In this document: positions 55,462-64,000 of the stretch, piece by piece
Numbering within the stretch: position 1 is the stretch's first letter
Layout of the letters: each line of letters opens with the position of its first letter
Assembly (NCBI RefSeq): GCF_001431045.1
Contig: NZ_BCLE01000030.1
Coordinates: forward strand, 62,001-126,000
Length of the DNA stretch: 64,000 bases
Direction: 5' to 3'
Source of the DNA: Streptococcus orisasini
Lineage (GTDB): Bacteria > Bacillota > Bacilli > Lactobacillales > Streptococcaceae
The notes under the pieces: generated by a model
What the model saw: the letters and a program-made list of their open reading frames with translations, nothing else
The model's database searches: none
Told to the model about the DNA's origin: nothing
Position numbers and translations under genes: made by a program

Positions 55462-56410
55462 ACGAATTTTCGCCAAGCGTTTCTGGCTGGCTCTTGCTTC
55501 AATCTTCTTTGCACTTTTGCTGTTTTTAACGGCAAATTCTGTTAACTATAGTTCCAGAAATCAAACAAGTGGTCTCTTACAGACCTACAGTCATACCTTA
55601 GAAAATGTTCCCATAGATATCAAGTATGATAGCAATAAATATTTTATCAGCGGTTATTCTTATGACACAGAAGTTTACCTGACATCCACCAACCGTGTCA
55701 AATTGGATTCCGAGATTAACAATGATACTAGGCATTTTAAGGTAGTTGCTGACTTATCAAATGCTAGAGAAGGGACTAACAGGGTACCATTGGAAGTGAA
55801 AGACCTTCCCAGCGGTGTTAGTGCAGAGTCCTCGCCGACTACAATAACAGTCAATGTTGGTAAGAAAAAGACCAAGACCTTTAGAGTTGAAGGAAAGATT
55901 AGTGCCAATCAGATTGCAGATGGCTACAAGCTGGCAAAAGTCTCAACTGGAGTATCTGAAGTAGAAGTGACCAGTGATGAAGCAACTATCAATCAAATTG
56001 ACCATGTAGCGGCAATTTTGCCGGAGGAACAAATTCTGTCTAAGGATTACAGCAGTATGGTGACTCTTCAGGCGGTTTCTGAGAGTGGCAAAATTTTGCC
56101 AAGTATCATCAATCCAACCAAGACAGATTTAGATGTTGATGTCGAAGAACTTTCCAAAACAGTTCCAATTATTGTTGAATTGACTGGCCAGCTAAACAGC
56201 AATCTATCGGATATTCGCTATGAGCTGCAGCCTAAAGAGGCTCTTGTTTATGGCAAGCAGGCGGATCTTGATCGGACTGCTTATGTGAGAGTTAAAGTCA
56301 ATATTTCTGACATTACTAAAGATACGACCAAAACAGTCAACCTATCAGCTGGTAAATTAAGGGTCAGTCCTGATAAGGTTGCCGTTAAGTTGACAGTTAA
56401 GAAAAAATAA
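55454..56410 (+). CDS. cdaR: YbbR-domain regulator CdaR
   Basis: 318 residues: one N-terminal TM helix (FWLALASIFFALLLFLTANS) and an extracellular part of three or four YbbR repeats, each a small beta domain (e.g. DLPSGVSAESSPTTITVNV). CdaR binds CdaA in the membrane and tunes its activity. ATG 55454 lies 8 nt after GGAGG, which is inside the cdaA end. Confidence 0.93.
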   Translation: MFKRIFAKRFWLALASIFFALLLFLTANSVNYSSRNQTSGLLQTYSHTLENVPIDIKYDSNKYFISGYSYDTEVYLTSTNRVKLDSEINNDTRHFKVVADLSNAREGTNRVPLEVKDLPSGVSAESSPTTITVNVGKKKTKTFRVEGKISANQIADGYKLAKVSTGVSEVEVTSDEATINQIDHVAAILPEEQILSKDYSSMVTLQAVSESGKILPSIINPTKTDLDVDVEELSKTVPIIVELTGQLNSNLSDIRYELQPKEALVYGKQADLDRTAYVRVKVNISDITKDTTKTVNLSAGKLRVSPDKVAVKLTVKKK

Positions 56411-56463
56411 TATTATAATGACATTAGAATTAAAGGGAGGAAGATGCCTAGCATCAAATTGTT

Positions 56464-57813
56464 ATGGGAAAATATTTTGGTACCGACGGTGTACGCGGTG
56501 AAGCAAATGTTGAATTGACGCCAGAGTTGGCTTTCAAACTTGGCCGTTTTGGAGGCTATGTGCTCAGCCAGCATGAAAAAGAAAATCCAAAAGTCTTTGT
56601 GGCGCGTGATACACGTATTTCAGGACAAATGCTTGAGAGTGCTTTAGTTGCTGGACTTTTGTCAGCAGGTATTGAAGTCTATCAGCTGGGGGTTCTGGCA
56701 ACACCAGGAGTTTCTTACTTGGTCCGTACGGAAAAAGCCAGTGCTGGTGTTATGATTTCGGCTAGCCACAATCCGGCCTTGGACAATGGTATTAAATTCT
56801 TTGGCAGTGATGGTTTTAAACTGGATGATGACCGCGAACTGGAAATCGAAGAGCTTTTAGATGCTGAAGATGACCTTCTTCCGCGGCCCAGTGCTGCAGG
56901 TCTAGGAAGGCTTATTGACTATCCTGAAGGTGTTCGTAAGTATGAGAAATTCCTCGTTTCTACTGGTCTGGATTTGGAAGGAATGAAGGTTGCTATTGAT
57001 GCGGCTAACGGTGCAGCTTTCTCGTCTGCCCGCCAAGTATTCCTTGATTTGAATGCTGACATTACAGTCATTGGGGATGAACCTGATGGTCTTAATATCA
57101 ATGATGGTGTAGGTTCAACTCATCCTGAACGCCTGCAGGAATTGGTTAGAAAATCTGATGCTGTAGTTGGTCTTGCCTTTGATGGCGACAGCGACCGCTT
57201 GATTGCTGTTGATGAAAATGGTGAGATTGTTGATGGCGATAAGATTATGTATATTATCGGTAAATACCTTTCGGAAAAAGGGAAACTGGCTAAGAATACT
57301 ATCGTGACAACGGTGATGTCAAACATCGGTTTTCACAAGGCGCTCGATCGTGAAAATATCAACGAGGAAATTACTGCAGTCGGTGACCGCTATGTCGTTG
57401 AAGAAATGCGCCGTTCCGGTTATAATCTGGGCGGAGAGCAGTCTGGTCATGTGATTATTATGGACTATAATACTACGGGTGACGGCCAGTTAACAGCTAT
57501 TCAGCTGACCAAGATCATGAAAGAAAGTGGAAAATCACTGTCCGAATTAGCCAGCGAAGTGACCATTTATCCTCAAAAACTGGTTAATATTCGTGTGGAA
57601 AATGATATGAAAGATAAGGCCATGGATGTGCCTTTGATTGCAGATGTGATTGAAAAGATGGAAACAGAAATGGCCGGTAACGGCCGCATTCTAGTCCGTC
57701 CGAGTGGAACAGAGCCGCTTTTGCGTATCATGGCAGAAGCACCTACTCTTGAAGAGGTTGACTATTACGTCGATACGATTGCCAAGGTCGTTGAAGCAGA
57801 AATCGGTATTTAA
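56464..57813 (+). CDS. glmM: Phosphoglucosamine mutase
   Basis: Interconverts GlcN-6-P and GlcN-1-P for UDP-GlcNAc synthesis. 449 residues; active-site phosphoserine S101 in ISASHNP, metal loop DGDSDR (about 241-246), sugar loop GGEQSGH and phosphate loop RPSGTEP. It follows cdaA-cdaR as in most Firmicutes, and GlmM also binds and inhibits CdaA. The ribosome binding site AAAGGGAGG is unusually far (about 18 nt) from ATG 56464, with a short out-of-frame ORF between. Confidence 0.96.
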   Translation: MGKYFGTDGVRGEANVELTPELAFKLGRFGGYVLSQHEKENPKVFVARDTRISGQMLESALVAGLLSAGIEVYQLGVLATPGVSYLVRTEKASAGVMISASHNPALDNGIKFFGSDGFKLDDDRELEIEELLDAEDDLLPRPSAAGLGRLIDYPEGVRKYEKFLVSTGLDLEGMKVAIDAANGAAFSSARQVFLDLNADITVIGDEPDGLNINDGVGSTHPERLQELVRKSDAVVGLAFDGDSDRLIAVDENGEIVDGDKIMYIIGKYLSEKGKLAKNTIVTTVMSNIGFHKALDRENINEEITAVGDRYVVEEMRRSGYNLGGEQSGHVIIMDYNTTGDGQLTAIQLTKIMKESGKSLSELASEVTIYPQKLVNIRVENDMKDKAMDVPLIADVIEKMETEMAGNGRILVRPSGTEPLLRIMAEAPTLEEVDYYVDTIAKVVEAEIGI

Positions 57814-57869
57814 AACAAGGTTTAACACCATTTCTGCTACTGTTTGCTGCAATGATCATCATAAATAAT

Positions 57870-57906
57870 AGGAGTCAGAAATCCCTCGATGTTCTGCTCC
57901 TTTTTG
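57870..57906 (+). terminator. Terminator after glmM
   Basis: AGGAG-t-CAGAA (57870-57880) pairs with TTCTG-CTCCT (57892-57901), then T. One bulged base. Confidence 0.7.
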
Positions 57907-58013
57907 TTTACAGGCGATTTGCCACAGCTGCAAACAATGTCAGAAAAAATAATTTGTGTTATACTAAACGTAGATTTGAATGTAAGCGTTTAAAAATAAG
58001 AAGGGGTGATTTT

Positions 58014-60590
58014 ATGGCAGATAGGATGACTCAATTGGTTGAAGAGTCTCTACTTGAGGCCAAGGAACTTGCTGTTTCTCATCGCAATTACCAAGTGGAT
58101 ATTCCTCACTTATGGTCAGCTTTAGTACAGCCTAAACAGTTTGCTTTTCAGTTTTATGAATCTGTAGGCATAAAAGGCAGTCAGCTGCTTAAAGTGATTG
58201 ATCAGGAAGTTGCCAAAATCCCTGCTTTTTCAACTACCGAAAAAGGCAGTTATGCCCGCCTCTACAGCCAGCGCTTGAAAAAACTTTTGGATGATGCACA
58301 GGAAGAAATGATGGATTTAGGCGATCAAGTTTTGACGGCAGAACATCTCATTCTGGCGCTTTTTAATCAAGAACGCAATCCGATTACTGTTTTTCTGCTG
58401 AAACAGGGACTAACTAAGACTCTGCTTTATCAAAAGATGAATAAAATGCGTAAAGGAAAACCAGCAGTTTCTTCCAGTCAAGAGGCTGTTTATGATGCTT
58501 TAGAGAAATATGCAACTAATCTTAATCAGCGCATTCTGGATGGCCATGCCAATAAAATTATCGGCCGGCAGGATGAAATGAATGATATCATTCGAATCTT
58601 GTCGCGAAAAACTAAAAACAATGCTGTTTTAGTAGGTTATCCAGGTGTTGGTAAAACGGCTGTTATGGAAGGTTTTGTTCAGCGTCTGGTCAAAAATCAG
58701 GTGCCTAAAAATTTGCAAGGTAAGGTTATTTACAGTCTTGATATGGGAGCCTTGCTGGCAGGAACCAAATACCGAGGTGAGTTTGAGGAGCGCTTTAAGG
58801 CTCTCTTGAATGATATTATAGCTTCAAAGGGAAAAATTATTCTTTTTGTTGATGAAATCCACTCCATTGTCAGTGCCGGCAGGACTGAAGGGTCAGTTGA
58901 TGCAGCCAGCATTTTAAAGCCACTTCTGGCTCGAGGTGATATTCAAATTTTGGGTTCGACAACCCATGCAGAATATCGAGAAAGCATTGAGTACGATAAG
59001 GCCTTGGAAAGACGTTTTCAAAGGATTTTGATTCATGAACCAGATGTAAATCAGGCTATGGAGATTTTAAAGGGTCTGCAGCCGATTTATGAAAATTTTC
59101 ACGGGGTCAGGCTTACAGAAGATACACTCGAAGCAGCGGTGTCACTGTCCAAACGTTATATTTCCGATCGTTTTTTGCCGGATAAGGCCTTAGACTTGAT
59201 TGATGAGGCCTGTGCAGTCAAACAAATTGCTGCTCGGTCCTATCCTAAACAGATCAAGGATTTGTCCATTCAGATTGTCTCTCAGAAAATTGACTTGCTG
59301 CGCTTGGCTGACGCTAAAGAAGCCGACCAGCTGACCGAGCGCTTAGCGAAATTGGAAGAGCAGAAAAATGCTCTGTTAGCACGGTGGCAAAACGAGCGTC
59401 AGCTTTTGGATGAGGAGCAGGAAATTCAGCAGCAGCTGACAGTTTTGGAGGAAGAGGCCAACCATGCTTTAGAGGATGAAAAGATTTCTAAATATGTCCA
59501 ACTAAAAGATGAGAAAATGGCAGAGCAATACCAAGCTCTCAAGGTTTTAGAAGAGGAGCGGCTGTCTCAAACATCAATGATTGATGTTTTAGTCACCAGA
59601 GAGGATATTGCAGCTATTGTTGAGCGTTTGACCGGTATAAAGGTCCAAGGTGTCATGGAAAACGAACGTGATCGTTTGCTCCATTTGGAAGACTTGCTGC
59701 ATGAGAAGATCATTGGGCAAAATCAGGCTGTTCAAAAGGTATCACAAGCCATTATTCGTTCTCGCGCCGGCATTCAAAATCCTAAACGGCCGATTGGTTC
59801 TTTCCTTTTCTTGGGTCCAACAGGTGTCGGCAAGACTGCCCTAGCTAAACGCTTGGCAGATGTGCTCTTTGGCAGTGAACTTGAGATGGTGCGTTTGGAC
59901 ATGTCTGAATATATGGAAAAGCATGCTGTTGCTCGTTTGGTGGGTCCGCCTCCAGGTTATGTGGGCTATGAAGAAGGTGGCCAGCTGACAGAAGCAGTCC
60001 GCCAGCGCCTGTACTCTATTGTGCTTCTTGATGAGATTGAAAAAGCCCATCCGGATGTTTTTAACACGCTTTTGCAGGTTCTCGATGAAGGCCGGCTGAC
60101 GGATTCTAAGGGGCGGACTATTGACTTTAAAAATACCATTTTAATTATGACCAGCAACATCGGCTCATCCAAGATTTTGCAGAGTCTGCATGACCATGGC
60201 TGTCTGACCGATGAGGCTCGCCAAGAGGTGTTAGAGGAACTGAATCACAGTTTTAAGCCTGAATTTCTCAATCGGATCGATGAGACGGTTCTTTTTAATG
60301 CTCTTTCTGAAAGTGATGTGATAGGGGTGGTTAAGGTCATGGTGGCTGATTTGCAGAAACGTCTGCTGGTTCAAAACGTTCATCTTGAGCTGACTGAGCC
60401 TGTCTATGCATTTTTAGCACAGAAGGGGTTCGATATAGCTTTTGGTGCCCGTCCTATACAGAGGACTATTATGCAGGAATTGGAAAATCCGCTTGCTCTC
60501 TATATCATTCAGCATCAAACAGACTCTAAACAGACTCTTCTTGTTAAGGTTGCGCTTAGGGATAATAAGCTTGCTTTTACTTTCTCATAA
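58014..60590 (+). CDS. clpB: ATP-dependent disaggregase ClpB
   Basis: 858 residues, the ClpB length. N-domain 1-~150 (Clp repeats), NBD1 Walker A GYPGVGKT (208-215) with FVDEIH, a coiled-coil middle domain (about 400-530, [21 protein letters not shown]), and NBD2 Walker A GPTGVGKT (601-608) with [11 protein letters not shown]. No ClpP-binding loop is evident, so it rescues aggregated proteins with DnaK rather than degrading them. ATG 58014 follows AAGGGG; the frame is open further upstream into the glmM terminator. A TGT-TATACT extended -10 lies near 57956-57964. The sequence looks diverged from textbook ClpB, e.g. [20 protein letters not shown] is kept but flanks differ. Confidence 0.88.
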   Translation: MADRMTQLVEESLLEAKELAVSHRNYQVDIPHLWSALVQPKQFAFQFYESVGIKGSQLLKVIDQEVAKIPAFSTTEKGSYARLYSQRLKKLLDDAQEEMMDLGDQVLTAEHLILALFNQERNPITVFLLKQGLTKTLLYQKMNKMRKGKPAVSSSQEAVYDALEKYATNLNQRILDGHANKIIGRQDEMNDIIRILSRKTKNNAVLVGYPGVGKTAVMEGFVQRLVKNQVPKNLQGKVIYSLDMGALLAGTKYRGEFEERFKALLNDIIASKGKIILFVDEIHSIVSAGRTEGSVDAASILKPLLARGDIQILGSTTHAEYRESIEYDKALERRFQRILIHEPDVNQAMEILKGLQPIYENFHGVRLTEDTLEAAVSLSKRYISDRFLPDKALDLIDEACAVKQIAARSYPKQIKDLSIQIVSQKIDLLRLADAKEADQLTERLAKLEEQKNALLARWQNERQLLDEEQEIQQQLTVLEEEANHALEDEKISKYVQLKDEKMAEQYQALKVLEEERLSQTSMIDVLVTREDIAAIVERLTGIKVQGVMENERDRLLHLEDLLHEKIIGQNQAVQKVSQAIIRSRAGIQNPKRPIGSFLFLGPTGVGKTALAKRLADVLFGSELEMVRLDMSEYMEKHAVARLVGPPPGYVGYEEGGQLTEAVRQRLYSIVLLDEIEKAHPDVFNTLLQVLDEGRLTDSKGRTIDFKNTILIMTSNIGSSKILQSLHDHGCLTDEARQEVLEELNHSFKPEFLNRIDETVLFNALSESDVIGVVKVMVADLQKRLLVQNVHLELTEPVYAFLAQKGFDIAFGARPIQRTIMQELENPLALYIIQHQTDSKQTLLVKVALRDNKLAFTFS

Positions 60591-60629
60591 TTTTCTTATT
60601 TTTCACTAACTATTCAAATTTCAAAAAAT

Positions 60630-60677
60630 AAACCATCACTTAAGTTATTGATAAAGCTGACTTAATTGATGGTTTTT
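60630..60677 (+). terminator. Terminator after clpB
   Basis: AAACCATCA-c-TTAAGT (60630-60645) pairs with ACTTAA-t-TGATGGTTT (60660-60675), then T. Confidence 0.8.
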
Positions 60678-60723
60678 ATTTTTAAAAAATATAATAAAAA
60701 AATATTTCACAAACTTTTTTTGC

Positions 60724-60774
60724 TTGAAATTCTTATTGAAAAATACTACAATCAAATCGTAGAAAGCGTTTTTT
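60724..60774 (+). promoter_or_regulatory. pdh operon promoter with cre-like site
   Basis: TTGAAA (60724-60729), 17 nt, TACAAT (60747-60752). AGAAAGCGTTTTTT (60761-60774) around the start of transcription matches the CcpA cre consensus TGNAANCGNWNNCW except at two positions, suggesting carbon-catabolite control of the pdh genes. Confidence 0.55.
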
Positions 60775-60828
60775 ATGATGAAATGCAATGCAATGCCCTT
60801 TAGTCTTGCGAGAAAGGAGCGTGATATT

Positions 60829-62166
60829 TTGGCAACATACGATGTTTTAATTATTGGAGCTGGACCTGGAGGCTACGTTGCAGCTGAAGAAGCCGCCAGG
60901 CTTGGCAAAAAAGTGGCTGTTGTTGAAAAGAAAGCTATTGGCGGAACCTGCCTGAATGTTGGCTGTATTCCTTCAAAAGCCTATCTTCAGCACAGTCACT
61001 GGCTTTTATCAATGCAAAAAGCCGCTGAATATGGAATCACAGCTAATCTTGACGGAATAGACTTCAAAAAATTAGTCAGCCGTAAAGATCAGGTCATTTC
61101 TGGCTTGCAAGGAGGAATTCACGCGGCTTTTAAAGCGCTGAAGATTGATTACTATGAAGGCGAGGCCATATTTGATAAGGCTAGAACCTTCATTGTCAAT
61201 GGCGAAAAAATTTCAGGAAAAGATGTTATTTTGGCAACTGGAAGCCATCCGTTTATTCCACCGATAAATGGGATTGATACGGCAGCCTATCTGACAACGG
61301 ATAGTTTTTTTGAACTCAAGACTCTGCCCCAAAAACTTGTAATTATCGGCGGCGGTGTCATTGCTATTGAATTGGCATTTGCCATGAAACCTTTGGGTGT
61401 GGACGTTACGGTTATCGAAGTTGCACCACAAATTCTTTTAACAGAAGACGAAGCTGCGCGTGCTGTTATTAGAAGTAAGCTAGAGGCATTGGGAGTGCGC
61501 ATCTTTGAAGGCGCTTTGATAGAAAAAGTAACTGCTGACTCAGTTATCTTGAAAGGAGATGGCGCTCAGGAATTTGATCAATTATTGGTAGCAACAGGGC
61601 GCAAGCCAAATACGGAACTGGCTCAAGAAATGGGATTAACTTTAACAGAACGCGGTTTTGTCAAGGTTGATGATTACTACGAAACATCCCTTCCTAACGT
61701 CTATGCTATTGGTGATTTGACCGAAAGCTACATGCTGGCTCATGTTGCTAGTATGGAAGGCATCAAGGCTGTTAAGGCTATTTGCCGAAAAGCAGAAGAT
61801 CCTGTTGATGCTTTGGGAGTTCCGCGTTCGCTCTACACCAGTCCGGAAGTGGCATCTTTTGGACTCAGTGAAGAGGAGGCTAAGGAAAAAGGCTACGATG
61901 TTGTGGTTGAACAGCTGCCGTTTTCTTATAATGGCCGAGCCCTTGCAGCAGCTGAGCCGGAAGGATTTGTAAAGATTATTTCAGAAAGGAGGTACCATCT
62001 GCTGTTAGGAGCTGTTATTGTTGGCGAGCACGCGACAGATTTATTGCAGCAGCTGATTTTGCTGAGACAGGCCGAAGGAACACTCGATCAAGTTGCTGAT
62101 ACCATTTTTGCTCACCCGACAATTTCAGAATTAATACAGGAAGTTGCTAAGCGAATTGTTCAGTAA
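60829..62166 (+). CDS. pdhD: Dihydrolipoyl dehydrogenase (E3)
   Basis: Reoxidises lipoamide in the 2-oxo-acid dehydrogenase complex using FAD and NAD. FAD motif GAGPGG near residue 10, redox disulfide in GGTCLNVGC, NAD motif GGGVIAIE, and C-terminal HAHPTISE-like segment (FAHPTISELIQE). I prefer TTG 60829 (MATYDVLIIGAG, 9 nt after AAAGGAG) over ATG 60775, which adds 18 non-conserved residues and has no ribosome binding site; this gives 445 residues. No N-terminal lipoyl domain. First gene of pdhD-pdhA-pdhB. Confidence 0.93.
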   Translation: MATYDVLIIGAGPGGYVAAEEAARLGKKVAVVEKKAIGGTCLNVGCIPSKAYLQHSHWLLSMQKAAEYGITANLDGIDFKKLVSRKDQVISGLQGGIHAAFKALKIDYYEGEAIFDKARTFIVNGEKISGKDVILATGSHPFIPPINGIDTAAYLTTDSFFELKTLPQKLVIIGGGVIAIELAFAMKPLGVDVTVIEVAPQILLTEDEAARAVIRSKLEALGVRIFEGALIEKVTADSVILKGDGAQEFDQLLVATGRKPNTELAQEMGLTLTERGFVKVDDYYETSLPNVYAIGDLTESYMLAHVASMEGIKAVKAICRKAEDPVDALGVPRSLYTSPEVASFGLSEEEAKEKGYDVVVEQLPFSYNGRALAAAEPEGFVKIISERRYHLLLGAVIVGEHATDLLQQLILLRQAEGTLDQVADTIFAHPTISELIQEVAKRIVQ

Positions 62167-62192
62167 AGACTTTAACATAGGAGGGAAGCAGA

Positions 62193-63266
62193 ATGCCAAA
62201 CTATAAAGATTTACCACAAGAATTGACAAGAACCAGAAGTCATACATCTGTTTCAGAATTAGTTGACTTGAAGGTTCACACAGCAACGGACATTGAAGTT
62301 GAGGAAATTTCAAAAGAACAAGCCAAAGGTATGTACAAAACCATGTGGAACATCCGAAATTTTGAAGAAAATGCTCGCCGTTTCTTTGCAGCAGGTCAAA
62401 TTCCCGGATTTGTTCACCTGTATGCTGGTGAAGAAGCAGTTGCTACTGGTGTCTGTGCAAATCTGACGGACAAGGATTATATTACTAGTACTCACCGCGG
62501 TCACGGACACTGTGTGGCTAAGGGCGGCGACTTGAAAGGCATGATGGCTGAAATTTTCGGTAAGGCAACAGGCCTTGGTAAAGGCAAGGGTGGCTCCATG
62601 CACATTGCCGATATTGATAAGGGAATTTTGGGTGCTAATGGTATGGTTGGCGGCGGTTTCGGTCTAGCGACAGGTGCCGCTATGCGCAACAAGTATCTAA
62701 AAACTGACAGTGTAGCTGTCTGCTTTTTCGGCGATGGTGCCGCTAATGAGGGGCTTTTCCATGAATGCCTGAATATGGCTTCTATCTGGAAGCTGCCTGT
62801 TATTTTTGTTAATGAAAACAATCTCTTTGCCGAATCTACTCCTCAATGGTATTCATCCGCATCTGCAACAATTGCTGAAAGGGCACTGGCTTATGATATG
62901 CCGGGTATCCGGGTTAATGGTAAAGATCTCTTTGCTGTTTATCAAGTAACTAAAGAAGCAGTTGAGCGGGCTCGAAATGGTGAAGGACCAACTTTGATTG
63001 AAGCTGTTACCTACCGTAACTATGGTCACTTTGAAGGGGATGAACAAAAATATAAGGCTCCTGATGGCGAAGAAAAAGAATGGGCGGATGTTGATCCTTT
63101 GGAAGTCTTCCGTGATTATGCCCTCGAACATGATCTGATGACCGAAGAGGAATTGGATAACATTTTGGAAGAATCCAGAAAAGACGTGGAAGAAGCTATC
63201 CAATACGCTCAAGACAGTCCAATTCCTGAACCGGAATCCCTGCTTGAAGATGTATTTGCTGAGTAA
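62193..63266 (+). CDS. pdhA: Pyruvate dehydrogenase E1 component, alpha subunit
   Basis: 357 residues. ThDP/Mg motif GDGAANEGLFHECLNMASIWKLP...NEN, with STHRGHGHCVAKGG and GSMHIAD earlier. With PdhB it decarboxylates pyruvate and passes the acetyl group to E2. The acetoin dehydrogenase E1 alpha (AcoA) is very similar, so the substrate is assigned by synteny with S. mutans pdhDABC as I recall it. Ribosome binding site AGGAGGG. Confidence 0.88.
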   Translation: MPNYKDLPQELTRTRSHTSVSELVDLKVHTATDIEVEEISKEQAKGMYKTMWNIRNFEENARRFFAAGQIPGFVHLYAGEEAVATGVCANLTDKDYITSTHRGHGHCVAKGGDLKGMMAEIFGKATGLGKGKGGSMHIADIDKGILGANGMVGGGFGLATGAAMRNKYLKTDSVAVCFFGDGAANEGLFHECLNMASIWKLPVIFVNENNLFAESTPQWYSSASATIAERALAYDMPGIRVNGKDLFAVYQVTKEAVERARNGEGPTLIEAVTYRNYGHFEGDEQKYKAPDGEEKEWADVDPLEVFRDYALEHDLMTEEELDNILEESRKDVEEAIQYAQDSPIPEPESLLEDVFAE

Positions 63267-63282
63267 ATGAAGGAGGTTAGAA

Positions 63283-64000
63283 ATGGCTAGAGAACTGTTA
63301 TTTATGAAGGCAATTAATGAAGCGCTTGATATGGCAATGGCCAAAGATGACACAGTCGTTTTACTTGGTGAAGATATTGCAGGCGGTGTTAAGGTCAAAC
63401 ATTTGGAAGAACAAAATGAAGAAGCCTGGGGCGGCGTTATGGGAGTTACCAGTGGACTGATGCTTAAATACAGCCGTGACCGTGTCATTGACACCCCTCT
63501 CTCAGAACATGGCTACATGTCAGCAGCCGTCGGGATGGCTTTAACGGGGCTGCATCCCGTACCAGAATTAATGTTCAATGACTTTATCGGCTTTTGTTTC
63601 GATGCTTTGATTGGTCAAGGTTCAAAAATGCGCTATATGTTTGGCGGTAAGGCAAAAGTACCTATGACAGTGAGAACCATGCATGGTGCAGGAGCTTCAG
63701 CAGCTGCTCAGCACTCAGGCTCTTACTATGGAATCTTTGGTTCAATTCCAGGAATTAAGGTGGTTGTTCCAGCTACACCTTATGATGCCAAAGGTTTGCT
63801 GCTGTCTGCTCTTGAAGAAGAAAATATCGTCATCTTTTCAGAAGATAAAACACTTTACGGCTTTAAGGGCGAAGTGCCAGAAGAATACTATACGGTTCCA
63901 ATCGGTAAGGCAGCTGTCCGCCGCGAAGGGGATGATTTAACCATTGTGACAATTGGCAAGATGCTTTATGTGGCTTATGAAGTAGCGGATCGTTTGGCTC
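63283..64000 (+). CDS. pdhB: Pyruvate dehydrogenase E1 component, beta subunit, 3' end outside window
   Basis: The frame from ATG 63283 (AAGGAGG 6 nt upstream) runs open to the window edge, giving 239 residues. It starts MARELLFMKAINEALD; VLLGEDIAGG, DTPLSEHGYMSAAVGMAL, and GAGASAAAQHSGSYYG are the transketolase-type E1 beta motifs, with the active-site histidine in QHSG. Same operon as pdhD and pdhA; E2 (pdhC) should follow outside the window. AcoB is the alternative name if the substrate is acetoin. Confidence 0.88.
   Translation, partial: MARELLFMKAINEALDMAMAKDDTVVLLGEDIAGGVKVKHLEEQNEEAWGGVMGVTSGLMLKYSRDRVIDTPLSEHGYMSAAVGMALTGLHPVPELMFNDFIGFCFDALIGQGSKMRYMFGGKAKVPMTVRTMHGAGASAAAQHSGSYYGIFGSIPGIKVVVPATPYDAKGLLLSALEEENIVIFSEDKTLYGFKGEVPEEYYTVPIGKAAVRREGDDLTIVTIGKMLYVAYEVADRLA

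Noticed and set aside
62853-63494. 213-residue minus-strand frame opposite pdhA and pdhB
   Set aside because: It is antisense to well-identified pdh genes; its serine/phenylalanine-rich sequence is a codon-bias artefact.

Overview
The window looks like chromosomal DNA of a Streptococcus, most probably from the mutans group. The evidence is the low-GC codon use, strong AAGGAGG-type ribosome binding sites, many extended -10 promoters, and a gene order that, from memory, matches the S. mutans chromosome: miaA-hflX-rnz-recJ, apt, metA, dnaD-trmK-nif3, rmlA-rmlC-rmlB, alsS-alsD, rqcH, rnjB, estA, wecB and a glycosyltransferase locus, murT-gatD, cdaA-cdaR-glmM, clpB-pdhDAB. The species cannot be fixed from sequence alone. 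No tRNA, rRNA, CRISPR array, prophage or intact insertion sequence was seen.

Layout. 1-1450: a partial membrane protein gene on the minus strand and a PHP-family (HisK-like) phosphatase. 1451-7287: an AT-rich insert with two large genes. The first is a 1193-residue STAND-type NTPase with a nuclease-like N-terminus. The second is a GmrSD-like DUF262/DUF1524 protein, apparently broken near its 3' end by one extra G. This is the best candidate for an undescribed defence system. 7288-12640: acetyltransferase, hydrolase, alanine dehydrogenase, an MFS transporter convergent with an Rgg regulator, and a small DUF3042 gene. 12712-23654: tRNA modification and repair/housekeeping genes (miaA, hflX, rnz, recJ, apt, metA behind a MET-box-like palindrome, dnaD, trmK, nif3). 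24045-27215: the dTDP-rhamnose operon rmlA-rmlC-(nucleotidyltransferase-like)-rmlB, with a structured gap before rmlB.

27550-34130: lactonase, mutX, an AI-2E-family membrane protein, a TPR protein, and alsS-alsD for acetoin formation. 34329-44292: amino-acid permease, rqcH, a predicted tryptophan-type ABC transporter, RNase J2, a CHY zinc-finger protein, esterase, and a secreted DUF1307-like protein. 44473-50044: a membrane-anchored matrixin-type protease followed by a five-gene exopolysaccharide locus: UDP-GlcNAc 2-epimerase, a membrane protein with a degenerate GGDEF-like domain, a 46-residue membrane protein, a processive family 2 glycosyltransferase and a family 8 glycoside hydrolase. The gene content resembles the Listeria pss locus and suggests a ManNAc-containing polymer.

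50241-64000: an ABC-F ATPase, a terminator built from two IS3-like ends, murT-gatD (lipid II amidation), cdaA-cdaR-glmM (c-di-AMP synthesis and its coupling to the peptidoglycan precursor supply), clpB, and the first three genes of the pyruvate dehydrogenase operon, cut by the window edge within pdhB. Cell-envelope functions dominate: rhamnose donor, exopolysaccharide, lipid II amidation, c-di-AMP/GlmM. Overflow pyruvate metabolism is the second theme (alsSD, pdh, ald).
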